From AC-32 sp963717725 (GTDB lineage: Bacteria > Actinomycetota > Thermoleophilia > Gaiellales > Gaiellaceae): a stretch of DNA of 64,000 bases. Both the position numbers and the translations under genes were made by a program. The notes below the pieces were generated by a model. The model was not told where the DNA came from. It did not search any database and was given only the letters and a program-made list of their open reading frames with translations. The DNA is taken from assembly GCA_963717725.1 (NCBI GenBank), contig CAVQWS010000010.1:124001-188000 (forward strand), in the 5' to 3' direction. This document shows positions 34,085-41,800 of this stretch, one piece after another (the stretch's first letter is position 1; each line of letters begins with the position of its first letter).

Positions 34085-34793
34085 CGAAGAGCAGAACGAG
34101 ACAACCGAAGAGCCGACCGAGGCAGAGGCACCGGCCGAGGCAGAGGCTCCTGCCGAGGAGCCCGTCGCCGAAGAGGCCGCTGCCGAGGAGCCCGTGGCCG
34201 AGGAGTCTGCTGCCGAAGCCGAGCCCGCGGCTGAAGAGCCCGCCGCTGAAGAGCCCGTGGCCGAAGAGCCCGTGGCCGAAGAAGCTACTGCCGAGGAAGA
34301 AGCTCCGGCTGAGGAGGCGCCTGCCGAGGAAGAAGCTCCTGCGGAAGAGACGCCTGCCGAAGAGCCTGTCGCACAAGCCGAAGGCGATGAGCCGGCTGCC
34401 GAGGAGGCGGCGCCGCAGCAGTCGGGGCCCAAGCCGAAGCGCAAGCGCATGCCGCGCTCGGAGCGCCACAAGCACGCCAAGCCGAAGCGCGAGCGCCCGG
34501 CCGAGCGGCGGCCGATCGTGCGGCTGCCCAAGCCCGAGCACGAGCGCGGCCGGCGCCAGGAGCGCCGCGGCGTGGTCGTCTCTGACGCGATGGACAAGAC
34601 GATCGTGGTCAAGGTCGACACGGTGAAGGCGCACCCGCGCTACAAGAAGGTGATCCGCCGCTCGTCGAAGTTCCACGCCCACGACGAGCAGAACGCCGCC
34701 AAGGTCGGCGACGTGGTGCGCATCGTCGAGACGCGGCCGATCTCGAAGCAGAAGAACTGGCGCCTCGCAGAGGTCCTGGAGGTCGCCAAGTGA
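34077..34793 (+). CDS. rpsQ: 30S ribosomal protein S17 with 157-residue N-terminal extension
   Basis: 238 residues; S17 normally has 80-110. Residues ~158-238 are a complete S17 (RRGVVVSDAMDKTIVVKV, KVIRRSSKFHAHDE, GDVVRIVETRPISKQKNW). Residues 1-~115 are almost pure Glu, Ala and Pro in imperfect repeats such as AEEPVAEE. Residues ~116-157 are very basic (PKPKRKRMPRSERHKHAKPK). ATG 34077 is the natural start because it overlaps rpmC, and the whole extension keeps one open frame with GC-rich third positions. The DNA under the extension is a chain of short repeats likely to change length by slippage. The function of the extension is unknown. Confidence 0.95.
   Translation: MADEEQNETTEEPTEAEAPAEAEAPAEEPVAEEAAAEEPVAEESAAEAEPAAEEPAAEEPVAEEPVAEEATAEEEAPAEEAPAEEEAPAEETPAEEPVAQAEGDEPAAEEAAPQQSGPKPKRKRMPRSERHKHAKPKRERPAERRPIVRLPKPEHERGRRQERRGVVVSDAMDKTIVVKVDTVKAHPRYKKVIRRSSKFHAHDEQNAAKVGDVVRIVETRPISKQKNWRLAEVLEVAK
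34100..34420 (+). repeat. Degenerate in-frame repeats in rpsQ coding the Glu/Ala/Pro region
   Basis: Short units such as GCCGAAGAGCCCGTG recur in tandem and dispersed form, coding AEEPV-like blocks. Example: 34250-34285 has the unit three times nearly unchanged. Unit order is irregular, which suggests growth by slippage or unequal recombination. Confidence 0.7.
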
Positions 34794-35158
34794 TCCAGCA
34801 GGAGTCCAGGCTGCGCGTGGCCGACAACACCGGCGCGCGCGAGATCCTCTGCATCCGCGTCAAGGGCGGCTCGAAACGCCGCTACGCGCGCGTGGGTGAC
34901 GTGATCACCGCCACCGTCAAGACCGCGAGCCCGCAGGGCGCGGTCAAGAAGGGCGAGGTCGTGCAGGCCGTGGTCGTTCGGACGCGCAAGCCGTTCGGGC
35001 GCAACGACGGCACCTCGATCGCCTTCGACGAGAACGCCGCGGTGCTGATCGACGCCGCCCGCAACCCGCGCGGCACCCGCATCTTCGGGCCGGTCGCGCG
35101 CGAGCTGCGCGAGAAGAACTTCATGAAGATCGTTTCGTTGGCACCGGAGGTGCTCTAA
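34790..35158 (+). CDS. rplN: 50S ribosomal protein L14
   Basis: 122 residues, standard, from GTG 34790 overlapping the rpsQ stop (GTGA). MIQQESRLRVADNTGAREI at the start and GTRIFGPVARELREKNFMKI near the end are fully typical. L14 forms part of an intersubunit bridge. It is followed by the only sizeable non-ribosomal gap in the cluster, 106 bases before rplX. Confidence 0.98.
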   Translation: MIQQESRLRVADNTGAREILCIRVKGGSKRRYARVGDVITATVKTASPQGAVKKGEVVQAVVVRTRKPFGRNDGTSIAFDENAAVLIDAARNPRGTRIFGPVARELREKNFMKIVSLAPEVL

Positions 35159-35160
35159 CC

Positions 35161-35268
35161 ATGCGTCACGCTCGTCCAGACCGCTACGTCACCCTCAGCC
35201 GGGTCAAGACGGCCACGACGGCAAAACCGTCATGGCCTTTGATCGGCATCGCAAGCGACGCCTCATGA
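35161..35268 (+). CDS. Possible 35-codon leader ORF between rplN and rplX
   Basis: An ATG two bases after the rplN stop is preceded by GGAGGTG at an ideal eight-base distance. The frame runs 35 codons (MRHARPDRYVTLSRVK, then TATTAKPSWPLIG) and ends in an ATGA overlap with the rplX start. That layout copies the other junctions of the operon. Against it, ten of 35 codons end in A or T, far more than in neighbouring genes, and I recognise no homology. It may be a translated leader that couples rplN to rplX rather than a functional protein. Confidence 0.4.
   Translation: MRHARPDRYVTLSRVKTATTAKPSWPLIGIASDAS
35211..35237 (+). promoter_or_regulatory. Strong RNA hairpin in the rplN-rplX gap
   Basis: GGCCACGACGG (35211-35221) and CCGTCATGGCC (35227-35237) pair with a single C-A mismatch around a CAAAA loop. 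The 3' arm contains an alternative in-frame rplX start codon (ATG 35232). Placed inside the spc operon, it could be a binding site for a regulatory ribosomal protein; that is inference. Confidence 0.5.
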
Positions 35269-35636
35269 GTCACAAGATGCGCATCCGCAAGGGCGACACC
35301 GTCCACATGCTCTCGGGCAAGGACCGCGGCAAGCAGGGCCGCGTGATCGAGGCGCGCCCGCGCGAGCAGCGGGTCGTCGTCGAGAACTTGAACATCCAGA
35401 AGCGGCACACTCGGCCGCGCCCGATGCGCGACGCCAACCGCATGGGCGGCACCCAGATGACGCCCGGCGGCGTGATCGAGAAGGCGGCGCCCGTGCCGGT
35501 CGCGAAGGTGATGCTCGTCTGCCCGACGTGCGGGCGCCCGACGCGGATCGGGATGACGACCAAGGAAGTCAAGGGCCGTGACGTGCACGTGCGCGTCTGC
35601 AAGCGCGCCGACTGCGGCCAGGAGATCGACAAGTGA
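35265..35636 (+). CDS. rplX: 50S ribosomal protein L24, four-cysteine type
   Basis: 123 residues from ATG 35265; ATG 35277 or 35232 are also possible, and none has a good ribosome site, which suggests coupling to the upstream 35-codon frame. KMRIRKGDTVHMLSGKDRGK is the KOW domain. Near the C-terminus, CPTCGRPTRI and CKRADCG supply four Cys for zinc. L24 starts 50S assembly. It overlaps rplE as GTGA. Confidence 0.94.
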   Translation: MSHKMRIRKGDTVHMLSGKDRGKQGRVIEARPREQRVVVENLNIQKRHTRPRPMRDANRMGGTQMTPGGVIEKAAPVPVAKVMLVCPTCGRPTRIGMTTKEVKGRDVHVRVCKRADCGQEIDK

Positions 35637-36226
35637 GTGAGATGAACGGCTACGAGCCCCGCCTGAAGACCAGCTACGAGCAGGAGATTCGCCAGCGCCT
35701 GAAGGACGAGCTCGGCCTGAGCTCGATGATGCAGGTGCCGCGCCTCCAGAAGATCACGCTCAACATGGGCGTCGGCGAGGCGAAGACCGACGCGAAACAG
35801 CTCGACAGCGCGGTCGAGGAGCTGACGACGATCGCCGGCCAGCGCGCGCAGGTGCGCCTGGCCCGCAAGTCGATCGCGAGCTTCAAGCTCCGCGAGGGCA
35901 TGCCCGTCGGCGCGCGCGTGACCCTGCGCGGCGCCCGCATGTGGGAGTTCCTCGACCGGCTGATCGCGATCGCGCTCCCGCGCATCCGCGACTTCCGCGG
36001 CCTGAACCCGCGCTCGATGGACGGCCGCGGCAACTTCTCGCTCGGGATCCGCGAGCAGATCATCTTCCCGGAGATCGACTACGACGAGATCGGCGCGATC
36101 CGCGGCCTCGACGTGGCGATCACCACCACCGCCCCGGACGACGAGCAGGGGCTCGCGCTCCTGCGCGCGCTCGGGATGCCGTTCACCCGGCCTGAGACTG
36201 AGACCGACGAAGGAGAGACGCAGTAG
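35633..36226 (+). CDS. rplE: 50S ribosomal protein L5
   Basis: 197 residues from GTG 35633. QVPRLQKITLNMGVGEA, LARKSIASFKLREGMPVG and the loop GRGNFSLGIREQIIFPE identify L5. A ~12-residue Thr/Glu tail (PETETDEGETQ) is extra. L5 contacts 5S rRNA and the P-site tRNA. The stop abuts rpsN. Confidence 0.97.
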   Translation: MSEMNGYEPRLKTSYEQEIRQRLKDELGLSSMMQVPRLQKITLNMGVGEAKTDAKQLDSAVEELTTIAGQRAQVRLARKSIASFKLREGMPVGARVTLRGARMWEFLDRLIAIALPRIRDFRGLNPRSMDGRGNFSLGIREQIIFPEIDYDEIGAIRGLDVAITTTAPDDEQGLALLRALGMPFTRPETETDEGETQ

Positions 36227-36412
36227 ATGGCACGCAAGGCCTTGATCGAGAAGTCGCACAAGCCACAGCGCTACAAGACGCGCGCGTACAACCGCTGCAA
36301 TCGCTGTGGCCGGGCCCGCGCGACCTACCGGAAGTTCGGTCTCTGTCGAATCTGCCTGCGGGACCTCGCCCACCAGGGCGTCATCCCGGGCATGACCAAG
36401 TCGAGCTGGTAG
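36227..36412 (+). CDS. rpsN: 30S ribosomal protein S14, zinc-binding type
   Basis: 61 residues, the short zinc form. CNRCGRARATY and CRICLRDLAHQG provide the four Cys. MARKALIEKSHKPQRYKTRA and PGMTKSSW are typical ends. Many actinobacteria carry this form in the spc operon and a zinc-free paralogue elsewhere. Confidence 0.97.
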   Translation: MARKALIEKSHKPQRYKTRAYNRCNRCGRARATYRKFGLCRICLRDLAHQGVIPGMTKSSW

Positions 36413-36421
36413 GAGGCGAGC

Positions 36422-36823
36422 ATGCAGACAGACCCGATTGCCGACATGCTCACGAGGATCCGCAACGCGAACCGCGCGCTGCACGAGAGCGCCGAGATGC
36501 CGACCTCCAGCCTCAAGTCCGAGATCGCGCGCATCCTCAAGGAGGAGGGCTACATCCAGGACTACCGGGTCGAGCACAAAGAGGAGACGCCCTACGACAC
36601 GCTCGTGATCGAGCTCAAGTACAGCCGTAGCCGCGAGCGTGTGATCACCGACCTGAAACGCGTCTCCAAGCCCGGCCGCCGCGTCTACGCGGGCAAGGAC
36701 CGCTTGCCGCGCGTGCTCGGCGGGATGGGGACTGCCATCCTGTCCACCTCCAACGGCCTGATCACGAGCCGCGCTGCCGAGGAGCAGGGCGTGGGCGGCG
36801 AGGTCGTCTGCTTCGTCTGGTGA
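36422..36823 (+). CDS. rpsH: 30S ribosomal protein S8
   Basis: 133 residues. DPIADMLTRIRNANRA at the start, SRVYAGK-like region here RRVYAGKDRLPRVLGG, and the closing GGEVVCFVW are typical. S8 binds 16S helix 21 and in E. coli represses the spc operon by binding its mRNA. It lies nine bases after rpsN. Confidence 0.97.
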   Translation: MQTDPIADMLTRIRNANRALHESAEMPTSSLKSEIARILKEEGYIQDYRVEHKEETPYDTLVIELKYSRSRERVITDLKRVSKPGRRVYAGKDRLPRVLGGMGTAILSTSNGLITSRAAEEQGVGGEVVCFVW

Positions 36824-36826
36824 GCC

Positions 36827-37360
36827 ATGAGTCGAATCGGTAAACAGCCAATCGAGCTTCCGGCCGGCGTTTCGGTCTCGATCGCCCCTGGCCGCGTGAT
36901 GGTCAACGGCCCGCTCGGCGAGCTGACCCAGCAGGTTCCGGTGCGGATGCAGGTCGACCAAGAGGACTCGACGATCGTGGTCAAGCGCCCGACCGAGCGC
37001 GGCGACGACCGCGCGCTGCACGGCCTGACGCGGACACTGATCGCGAACATGGTCGAGGGCGTTACGAGCGGCTTCTCGAAGCGGCTCGAGATCCAGGGCG
37101 TCGGCTACCGCGCCGCGCTGCGGGGGACCGACCTGGAGCTGAACGTCGGCTACTCGCACTCGGTCGTGCTGAAGGCCCCGCAGGGGATCAGCTTCGAGGT
37201 GCCGACTCCCACCGAGGTGATCGTCAAGGGCATCGACAAGCAGCAGGTCGGCCAGGTCGCCGCCGAGGTGCGCAAGGTGCGCCCGCCCGAGCCGTACAAG
37301 GGCAAGGGCATCCGCTACGAGGGCGAGTACGTCCGCCGGAAGGTCGGGAAGCGCGCATGA
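36827..37360 (+). CDS. rplF: 50S ribosomal protein L6
   Basis: 177 residues, standard. SRIGKQPIELPAGVSV at the start, GLTRTLIANMVEGVTSGF in the middle, and RPPEPYKGKGIRYEGEYVRR near the end are diagnostic. The two repeated L6 domains lie at ~1-80 and ~85-165. It overlaps rplR as ATGA. Confidence 0.98.
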   Translation: MSRIGKQPIELPAGVSVSIAPGRVMVNGPLGELTQQVPVRMQVDQEDSTIVVKRPTERGDDRALHGLTRTLIANMVEGVTSGFSKRLEIQGVGYRAALRGTDLELNVGYSHSVVLKAPQGISFEVPTPTEVIVKGIDKQQVGQVAAEVRKVRPPEPYKGKGIRYEGEYVRRKVGKRA

Positions 37361-37710
37361 GTGTCCTCACTGTCCGCAAGGCGCGCGAGCGCCGGCACAA
37401 GCGCGTGCGCGGCAAGGTCGCCGGCACCGCCGAGCGGCCGCGGCTCGTCGTGTTCCGCTCGAACCGCGGGATCGAGGCCCAGCTGGTGGACGATCTCGAG
37501 GGCAAGACCCTCGCCGCCGCGAGCTGGCTGCACTTGAAGTCGTTCAAGGGCTCGAAGAGCGAGCAGGCGGCGGAGGTCGGCAAACTGCTGGCTGCCAACG
37601 CGAAGCAGGCGAAGGTCGAGACGGTCGTCTTCGACCGCGGCGGCTACCTCTACCACGGCCGCGTGAAGGCGCTGGCCGATGCGGCCCGCGAAGGAGGCTT
37701 GAAGTTCTAA
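37357..37710 (+). CDS. rplR: 50S ribosomal protein L18
   Basis: 117 residues. RHKRVRGKVAGTAERPRLVV and the C-terminal DRGGYLYHGRVKALADAARE are typical. L18 binds 5S rRNA with L5. The GTG of rpsE follows its stop directly. Confidence 0.97.
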   Translation: MSVLTVRKARERRHKRVRGKVAGTAERPRLVVFRSNRGIEAQLVDDLEGKTLAAASWLHLKSFKGSKSEQAAEVGKLLAANAKQAKVETVVFDRGGYLYHGRVKALADAAREGGLKF

Positions 37711-38316
37711 GTGAGCATTAACGTCCAGGAATCGAGAGAGCTGAAGGAGCGCGTGGTCGAGATCAACCGCGTCGCCAAGGTGGTCAAGGGCGGCCGGCGG
37801 TTCTCGTTCACCGCGCTCGTCGTGATCGGCGACGAGGTCGACCGCGTCGGCCTCGGCTACGGCAAGGCCCGCGAGGTCCCGCTGGCGATCTCGAAGGCCG
37901 TCGACGACGCGAAGAAGAATCTCTTCACGGTGCCGCTTCACGGCAAGACGATCACCCACGAGATCCTCGGCCGGTTCGGCGCGGCGCGCGTACTGCTGCG
38001 CCCGGCGAGCGAGGGGACGGGTGTGATCGCCGGCGGCGGCGTGCGCGCGGTGCTCGAGCTGGCCGGCATCCGGGACATCCTCGCGAAGAGCCTCGGCACG
38101 ACGAACCCGATCAACATGCTCAAGGCGACGGTGCAGGGCCTGCAGAGCCTGCGTCGCCCCGAAGAGGTCGCTGCCACGCGCGGGCTGACGATCAGCCAGG
38201 TGCTCCCGGTGGGAGCGAAGCAACCCGAGGAGGAGGCCCCGGCGGCCGAGGCAGCGCCCGCCGAGCCGGAGCCGGAGACGACGGATGGCGAAGCTGAAGA
38301 TCACCCAGACGCGTAG
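37711..38316 (+). CDS. rpsE: 30S ribosomal protein S5 with acidic C-terminal tail
   Basis: 201 residues from GTG 37711. The core has KERVVEINRVAKVVKGGRRF, VGLGYGKAREVPLAISKA and GGGVRAVLELAGIRDIL. After residue ~168 a ~32-residue Glu/Pro/Ala tail is added. The tail's DNA also encodes the start of rpmD in another frame (32-base overlap), which would limit its change. Confidence 0.97.
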   Translation: MSINVQESRELKERVVEINRVAKVVKGGRRFSFTALVVIGDEVDRVGLGYGKAREVPLAISKAVDDAKKNLFTVPLHGKTITHEILGRFGAARVLLRPASEGTGVIAGGGVRAVLELAGIRDILAKSLGTTNPINMLKATVQGLQSLRRPEEVAATRGLTISQVLPVGAKQPEEEAPAAEAAPAEPEPETTDGEAEDHPDA

Positions 38317-38467
38317 CGCGATCGGCCAGAATCCGCGCAACCGCGGCACGCTGCGGGCGCTCGGGCTGGGCAGGATCGGCAAGACCGCCGAGCACGCGGA
38401 AAGCCCGCAGCTCGCCGGTATGCTCAGGAAGGTCCGTCACCTCGTGAGGGTGGACTCCGATGCCTGA
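38285..38467 (+). CDS. rpmD: 50S ribosomal protein L30
   Basis: 60 residues, the usual size. AKLKITQTRSAIGQNPRNRG and LGLGRIGKTAEH identify L30. ATG 38285 lies 32 bases inside rpsE, the longest overlap in the cluster. It overlaps rplO by eight bases. Confidence 0.96.
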   Translation: MAKLKITQTRSAIGQNPRNRGTLRALGLGRIGKTAEHAESPQLAGMLRKVRHLVRVDSDA

Positions 38468-39110
38468 CGACCTGAACCTCTCCAACCTCAAGCCGGCCCA
38501 GGCGCGCAAGGACCGCAAGCGCATCGGCCGCGGCCTGGGCTCGGGCAAGGGGCGCTACTCGGGCCGCGGGCTGAAGGGCCAGAAGTCGCGCTCGGGCTCG
38601 CACAAGATGCGCCCTGGCTTCGAGGGCGGCCAGAACCCGCTCTACATGCGGCTCGGCAAGCAGCGCGGCCCGTACTCGAAGGACGCGATGCCGATGGGCC
38701 CGCACCGGACGCACACACAGCCGGTCAACGTCGCCGCGCTCGAGGAGCGCTTCGACGCGGGCGCGGACGTCACGCTCGAGGCACTGGTCGAGAAGGGGCT
38801 GATCAAGAACACCAAGATCGACGTCAAGCTGCTCGGCCAGGGCGACCTCTCCAAGAAACTCACGGTCACCGTGCACGCCGCATCGGCGAGCGCGCGCGAG
38901 AAGGTCGAGGCGGCCGGCGGCTCCCTGACCCTTCTGCGCGAGCCGAAGGTGCGTCTGCCGAAGCGCAAGCCGCAGAGCGCGCGCCCGGCCCCGGCCGACG
39001 ACGAGCCGGAGCAGGAAGAGACCGAGCCGCAGGCAGAAGCGGAGGAAACCGGGCCGGAGGCGGAGGGCGAGCCGGACGCCGAGCCGGAGCCCGAGGGGGA
39101 GGAGGGCTAG
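38460..39110 (+). CDS. rplO: 50S ribosomal protein L15 with acidic C-terminal tail
   Basis: 216 residues; L15 usually has ~145-150. The core has the Gly/Arg/Lys-rich start GRGLGSGKGRYSGRGLKGQK, FEGGQNPLYMRLGKQRG and the C-terminal ASARKVE-like helix, here SASAREKVEAAGGSL. After residue ~168, ~47 residues are almost all Glu, Pro, Ala and Gly. The stop abuts the secY GTG. Confidence 0.96.
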   Translation: MPDDLNLSNLKPAQARKDRKRIGRGLGSGKGRYSGRGLKGQKSRSGSHKMRPGFEGGQNPLYMRLGKQRGPYSKDAMPMGPHRTHTQPVNVAALEERFDAGADVTLEALVEKGLIKNTKIDVKLLGQGDLSKKLTVTVHAASASAREKVEAAGGSLTLLREPKVRLPKRKPQSARPAPADDEPEQEETEPQAEAEETGPEAEGEPDAEPEPEGEEG

Positions 39111-40364
39111 GTGTTCTCCTGGGTCGCCAACGCTTGGCGCGTGCCCGAGCTGCGCAAGCGCGTCCTCTTCACGGCCCTGATCCTGGCGCTCTACCGGCTG
39201 GGCTCGTGGATTCCGGCACCGGGCGTCAACTCCGAGCAGATCAAGCAGTTCTTCAGCGGCCAGGGCGGGACGCTGCTCGGCTTCCTGAACGTCTTCTCGG
39301 GCGGCGCGCTGTCCCAGTTCTCGCTGTTCGCGCTCGGGATCATGCCCTACGTCACCGCCTCGATCATCCTGCAGCTCCTGACCGTCGTGATCCCGAAGCT
39401 CGAGGAGCTACAGAAGGAAGGCGAGGCCGGCTACGCCAAGATCAACCAGTACACCCGCTACCTGACCGTGGCGCTCGCGGCCGCACAGGCGACCGGCTAT
39501 GCGTACCTGTTCAAGCGTCAGGGCGCGCTGACCTCGAACTCCGGACGGCTGGTGCTGATCATCATCACGCTCACCGCGGGCACGACGCTGCTGATGTACA
39601 TGGGCGAGCTGATCACCAAGCGCGGGATCGGCAACGGGATCTCACTGCTGATCTTCGCCTCGATCCTCGTCTCGGCGCCCGCGGGCGTGACCGCCTGGTA
39701 CAACGGCGGCCCGATGGAGAAGCTGTTCTTCCCGCTGATCGCGCTCGGGATCATCGTCGCGGTCGTCTTCATGCAGGAGGGGCAGCGCCGGATCCCGATC
39801 CAGTACGCCAAGCGCATGATCGGACGCAAGATGACATCGGGCGAATCGACCTATCTACCCCTGCGCGTGAACATGGCCGGCGTGATCCCGATCATCTTCG
39901 CCGCCGCGCTGCTCGCGCTGCCGCAGACGCTCGGCTCGTTCGCGCCGAACACGCAGACGTTCATCAACCAGCACTTCGCGCCGGCCTCCTGGGCGTACAT
40001 CGCCGTCGAGGCGACGCTGATCATCCTCTTCACGTTCTTCTACACGGCGGTGCAGTTCAATCCGGTCGACCAGGCCGACAACCTGCGCAAGCACGGCGGC
40101 TACATCCCGGGCATCCGGCCCGGCCCGCCGACCGCGCAGTACCTCGACCGCGTGCTGACCCGGCTGACGCTGCCCGGCTCGATCTTCCTCGCGGCCGTCG
40201 CCGTCCTGCCGAGCATCTTCATCAAGTACGGCGGTTTCTCGCAGGCCACCTCGCGCGCCCTCGGCGGCACCTCGGTGCTGATCGTCGTCGGCGTCGCCCT
40301 GGACACGATGCGCCAGATGGAGTCGCAGATGATGATGCGCTCCTATGAAGGCTTCCTCAAGTAG
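39111..40364 (+). CDS. secY: Preprotein translocase subunit SecY
   Basis: 417 residues with ten membrane helices. PELRKRVLFTALILALYRLG at the start, the plug region GGALSQFSLFALGIMPYVTA, and the cytosolic loop with MIGRKMTSGESTYLPLRVN are typical. It is the channel of the Sec translocon and partners SecE at 9273. Its TAG shares a base with the adk GTG (TAGTG). Confidence 0.98.
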   Translation: MFSWVANAWRVPELRKRVLFTALILALYRLGSWIPAPGVNSEQIKQFFSGQGGTLLGFLNVFSGGALSQFSLFALGIMPYVTASIILQLLTVVIPKLEELQKEGEAGYAKINQYTRYLTVALAAAQATGYAYLFKRQGALTSNSGRLVLIIITLTAGTTLLMYMGELITKRGIGNGISLLIFASILVSAPAGVTAWYNGGPMEKLFFPLIALGIIVAVVFMQEGQRRIPIQYAKRMIGRKMTSGESTYLPLRVNMAGVIPIIFAAALLALPQTLGSFAPNTQTFINQHFAPASWAYIAVEATLIILFTFFYTAVQFNPVDQADNLRKHGGYIPGIRPGPPTAQYLDRVLTRLTLPGSIFLAAVAVLPSIFIKYGGFSQATSRALGGTSVLIVVGVALDTMRQMESQMMMRSYEGFLK

Positions 40365-40942
40365 TGGCCGACATCCTGCTGCTCGGCCCGCAGGGAGCCG
40401 GCAAGGGAACCCAGGGAAGGCTGATCGCCGCGGAGTTCGGCATTCCGCATGTCGCGACGGGGGACATGCTGCGCGCCGCGATCTACGGCGAGACGGAGCT
40501 CGGCCGCCAGGTGAAGCCGATCTACGACGCGGGACAGCTCGTCCCCGATGACCTGATGATCGCGCTGATCCGCGAGCGGCTCGCCGCCGTCGACGCGCGC
40601 GAGGGCTTCGTGCTCGACGGCTTCCCGCGAACGATGCGGCAGGCCGAGGCGCTCGAGGAGATGCTGCGCGAAATCGGCCGCGAGCTCGACGTCGCCTTTG
40701 AGTTCCAGCTTGCCGACCAGGTCGGGCGCGAGCGGATGCTCAGGCGAGCCGCCGAGGAAAACCGGACCGACGACACGCCGGAGGCGATCGACGAGCGGCT
40801 GCGGCTCTACCACGCCGAGACGGAGCCGCTGATCGAGTATTTCCGCACGCGCGGCAACCTCGTCGGCATTCACGCCGACCGGCCTGTCCAACAGGTCTTC
40901 CGCGAGATCCAGCAGACGCTCGAGCAGGTCGCGGTCCGATGA
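40364..40942 (+). CDS. adk: Adenylate kinase, short-LID type
   Basis: 192 residues from GTG 40364. The P-loop is LLGPQGAGKGTQGRLI. ATGDMLRAAI, DGFPRTMRQAEALE and ENRTDDTPEAIDERLRLY supply the substrate-binding Arg residues. The LID is short and has no zinc Cys, unlike Gram-positive long forms. It balances ATP, ADP and AMP. Placement after secY is the common spc order. It overlaps map as ATGA. Confidence 0.97.
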   Translation: MADILLLGPQGAGKGTQGRLIAAEFGIPHVATGDMLRAAIYGETELGRQVKPIYDAGQLVPDDLMIALIRERLAAVDAREGFVLDGFPRTMRQAEALEEMLREIGRELDVAFEFQLADQVGRERMLRRAAEENRTDDTPEAIDERLRLYHAETEPLIEYFRTRGNLVGIHADRPVQQVFREIQQTLEQVAVR

Positions 40943-41703
40943 TCATCCGCAAGGCCCCGGCGGAGATCGAGCGCATGGCCCGTGCCGGCGAGGTAGTCGC
41001 CGACACGCTCGCCCTGCTGGGAGAGCACGCGCGGCCGGGCGTGACCACGCAGGAGCTCGACGAGCTCGCCGACGAGTTCATCCGCTCGCGCGGCGGCACT
41101 CCGACCTTCAAAGGCTACCGCGGCTACCCGGCCTCGATCTGCGCGTCGCCGAACGAGATGGTCGTCCACGGGATTCCCGGCATGTACGCGCCGCGGGACG
41201 GCGACATCCTCTCCGTGGACGTCGGCGTGACGCTCGACGGCTTCGTCGCGGACTCGGCCTACACGTTCGCGATCGGCGAGGTCTCCGAGGACGCCGAGCG
41301 CCTGCTCGAGGGCTGCCAGGCCGCGCTCGCGGCCGGGATCGAGCAGTGCCGCGTGGGCAATCGCCTCTCGGACATCTCGCACGCGATCCAGGTCGCCACC
41401 GAGGAGCAGGGCTTCTCGGTCGTCCGCAGCCTGGTCGGCCACGGCGTCGGCCGCTCGATGCACGAGGAGCCCCAGATCCCGAACTACGGCGAGCCCGGCC
41501 GCGGCCCGCTGCTCGCCGAGGGGATGACCTTCGCGATCGAGCCGATGATCACGGCCGGCAGCGCTGACGTCGTCCTGCACGACGACGAGTGGTCGATCTC
41601 CAGCGCGGACGGCTCACTCGCCGCGCACTTCGAGCACACCGTCGCGATCACCGCCGACGGCCCGAGGATCCTGACGGCGGCCACGAGCGCCGTACGCACG
41701 TGA
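40939..41703 (+). CDS. map: Type I methionine aminopeptidase
   Basis: 254 residues. The five metal ligands are visible: two Asp in SVDVGVTLDGFVADSAY, His in SLVGHGVGRSMHEEP, Glu in FAIEPMI and Glu in AHFEHTVAIT. It removes the initiator Met from new proteins. It ends the spc part of the cluster and is followed by a 97-base gap. Confidence 0.97.
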   Translation: MIIRKAPAEIERMARAGEVVADTLALLGEHARPGVTTQELDELADEFIRSRGGTPTFKGYRGYPASICASPNEMVVHGIPGMYAPRDGDILSVDVGVTLDGFVADSAYTFAIGEVSEDAERLLEGCQAALAAGIEQCRVGNRLSDISHAIQVATEEQGFSVVRSLVGHGVGRSMHEEPQIPNYGEPGRGPLLAEGMTFAIEPMITAGSADVVLHDDEWSISSADGSLAAHFEHTVAITADGPRILTAATSAVRT

Positions 41704-41728
41704 GCCGGCGCTTGCGACGGCGTTGTCA

Positions 41729-41755
41729 GGCCGACGGGGCTTTGCCCGGACGGCC
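41729..41755 (+). terminator. Imperfect hairpin after map
   Basis: GGCCGACGGGGC (41729-41740) folds on GCCCGGACGGCC (41744-41755) with ten of 12 positions paired and a TTT loop. No U-run follows. It may slow or end transcription before the aminopeptidase gene. Confidence 0.35.
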
Positions 41756-41800
41756 GTCTGAAATGACCGGTCGAGACGTTGGCCGTGAGGAGAGGTCGGT

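Noticed and set aside
35232..35264. Start of rplX at ATG 35232
   Set aside because: It adds a basic stretch not typical of L24, lies in a hairpin arm and has no ribosome site. Kept only as an alternative.
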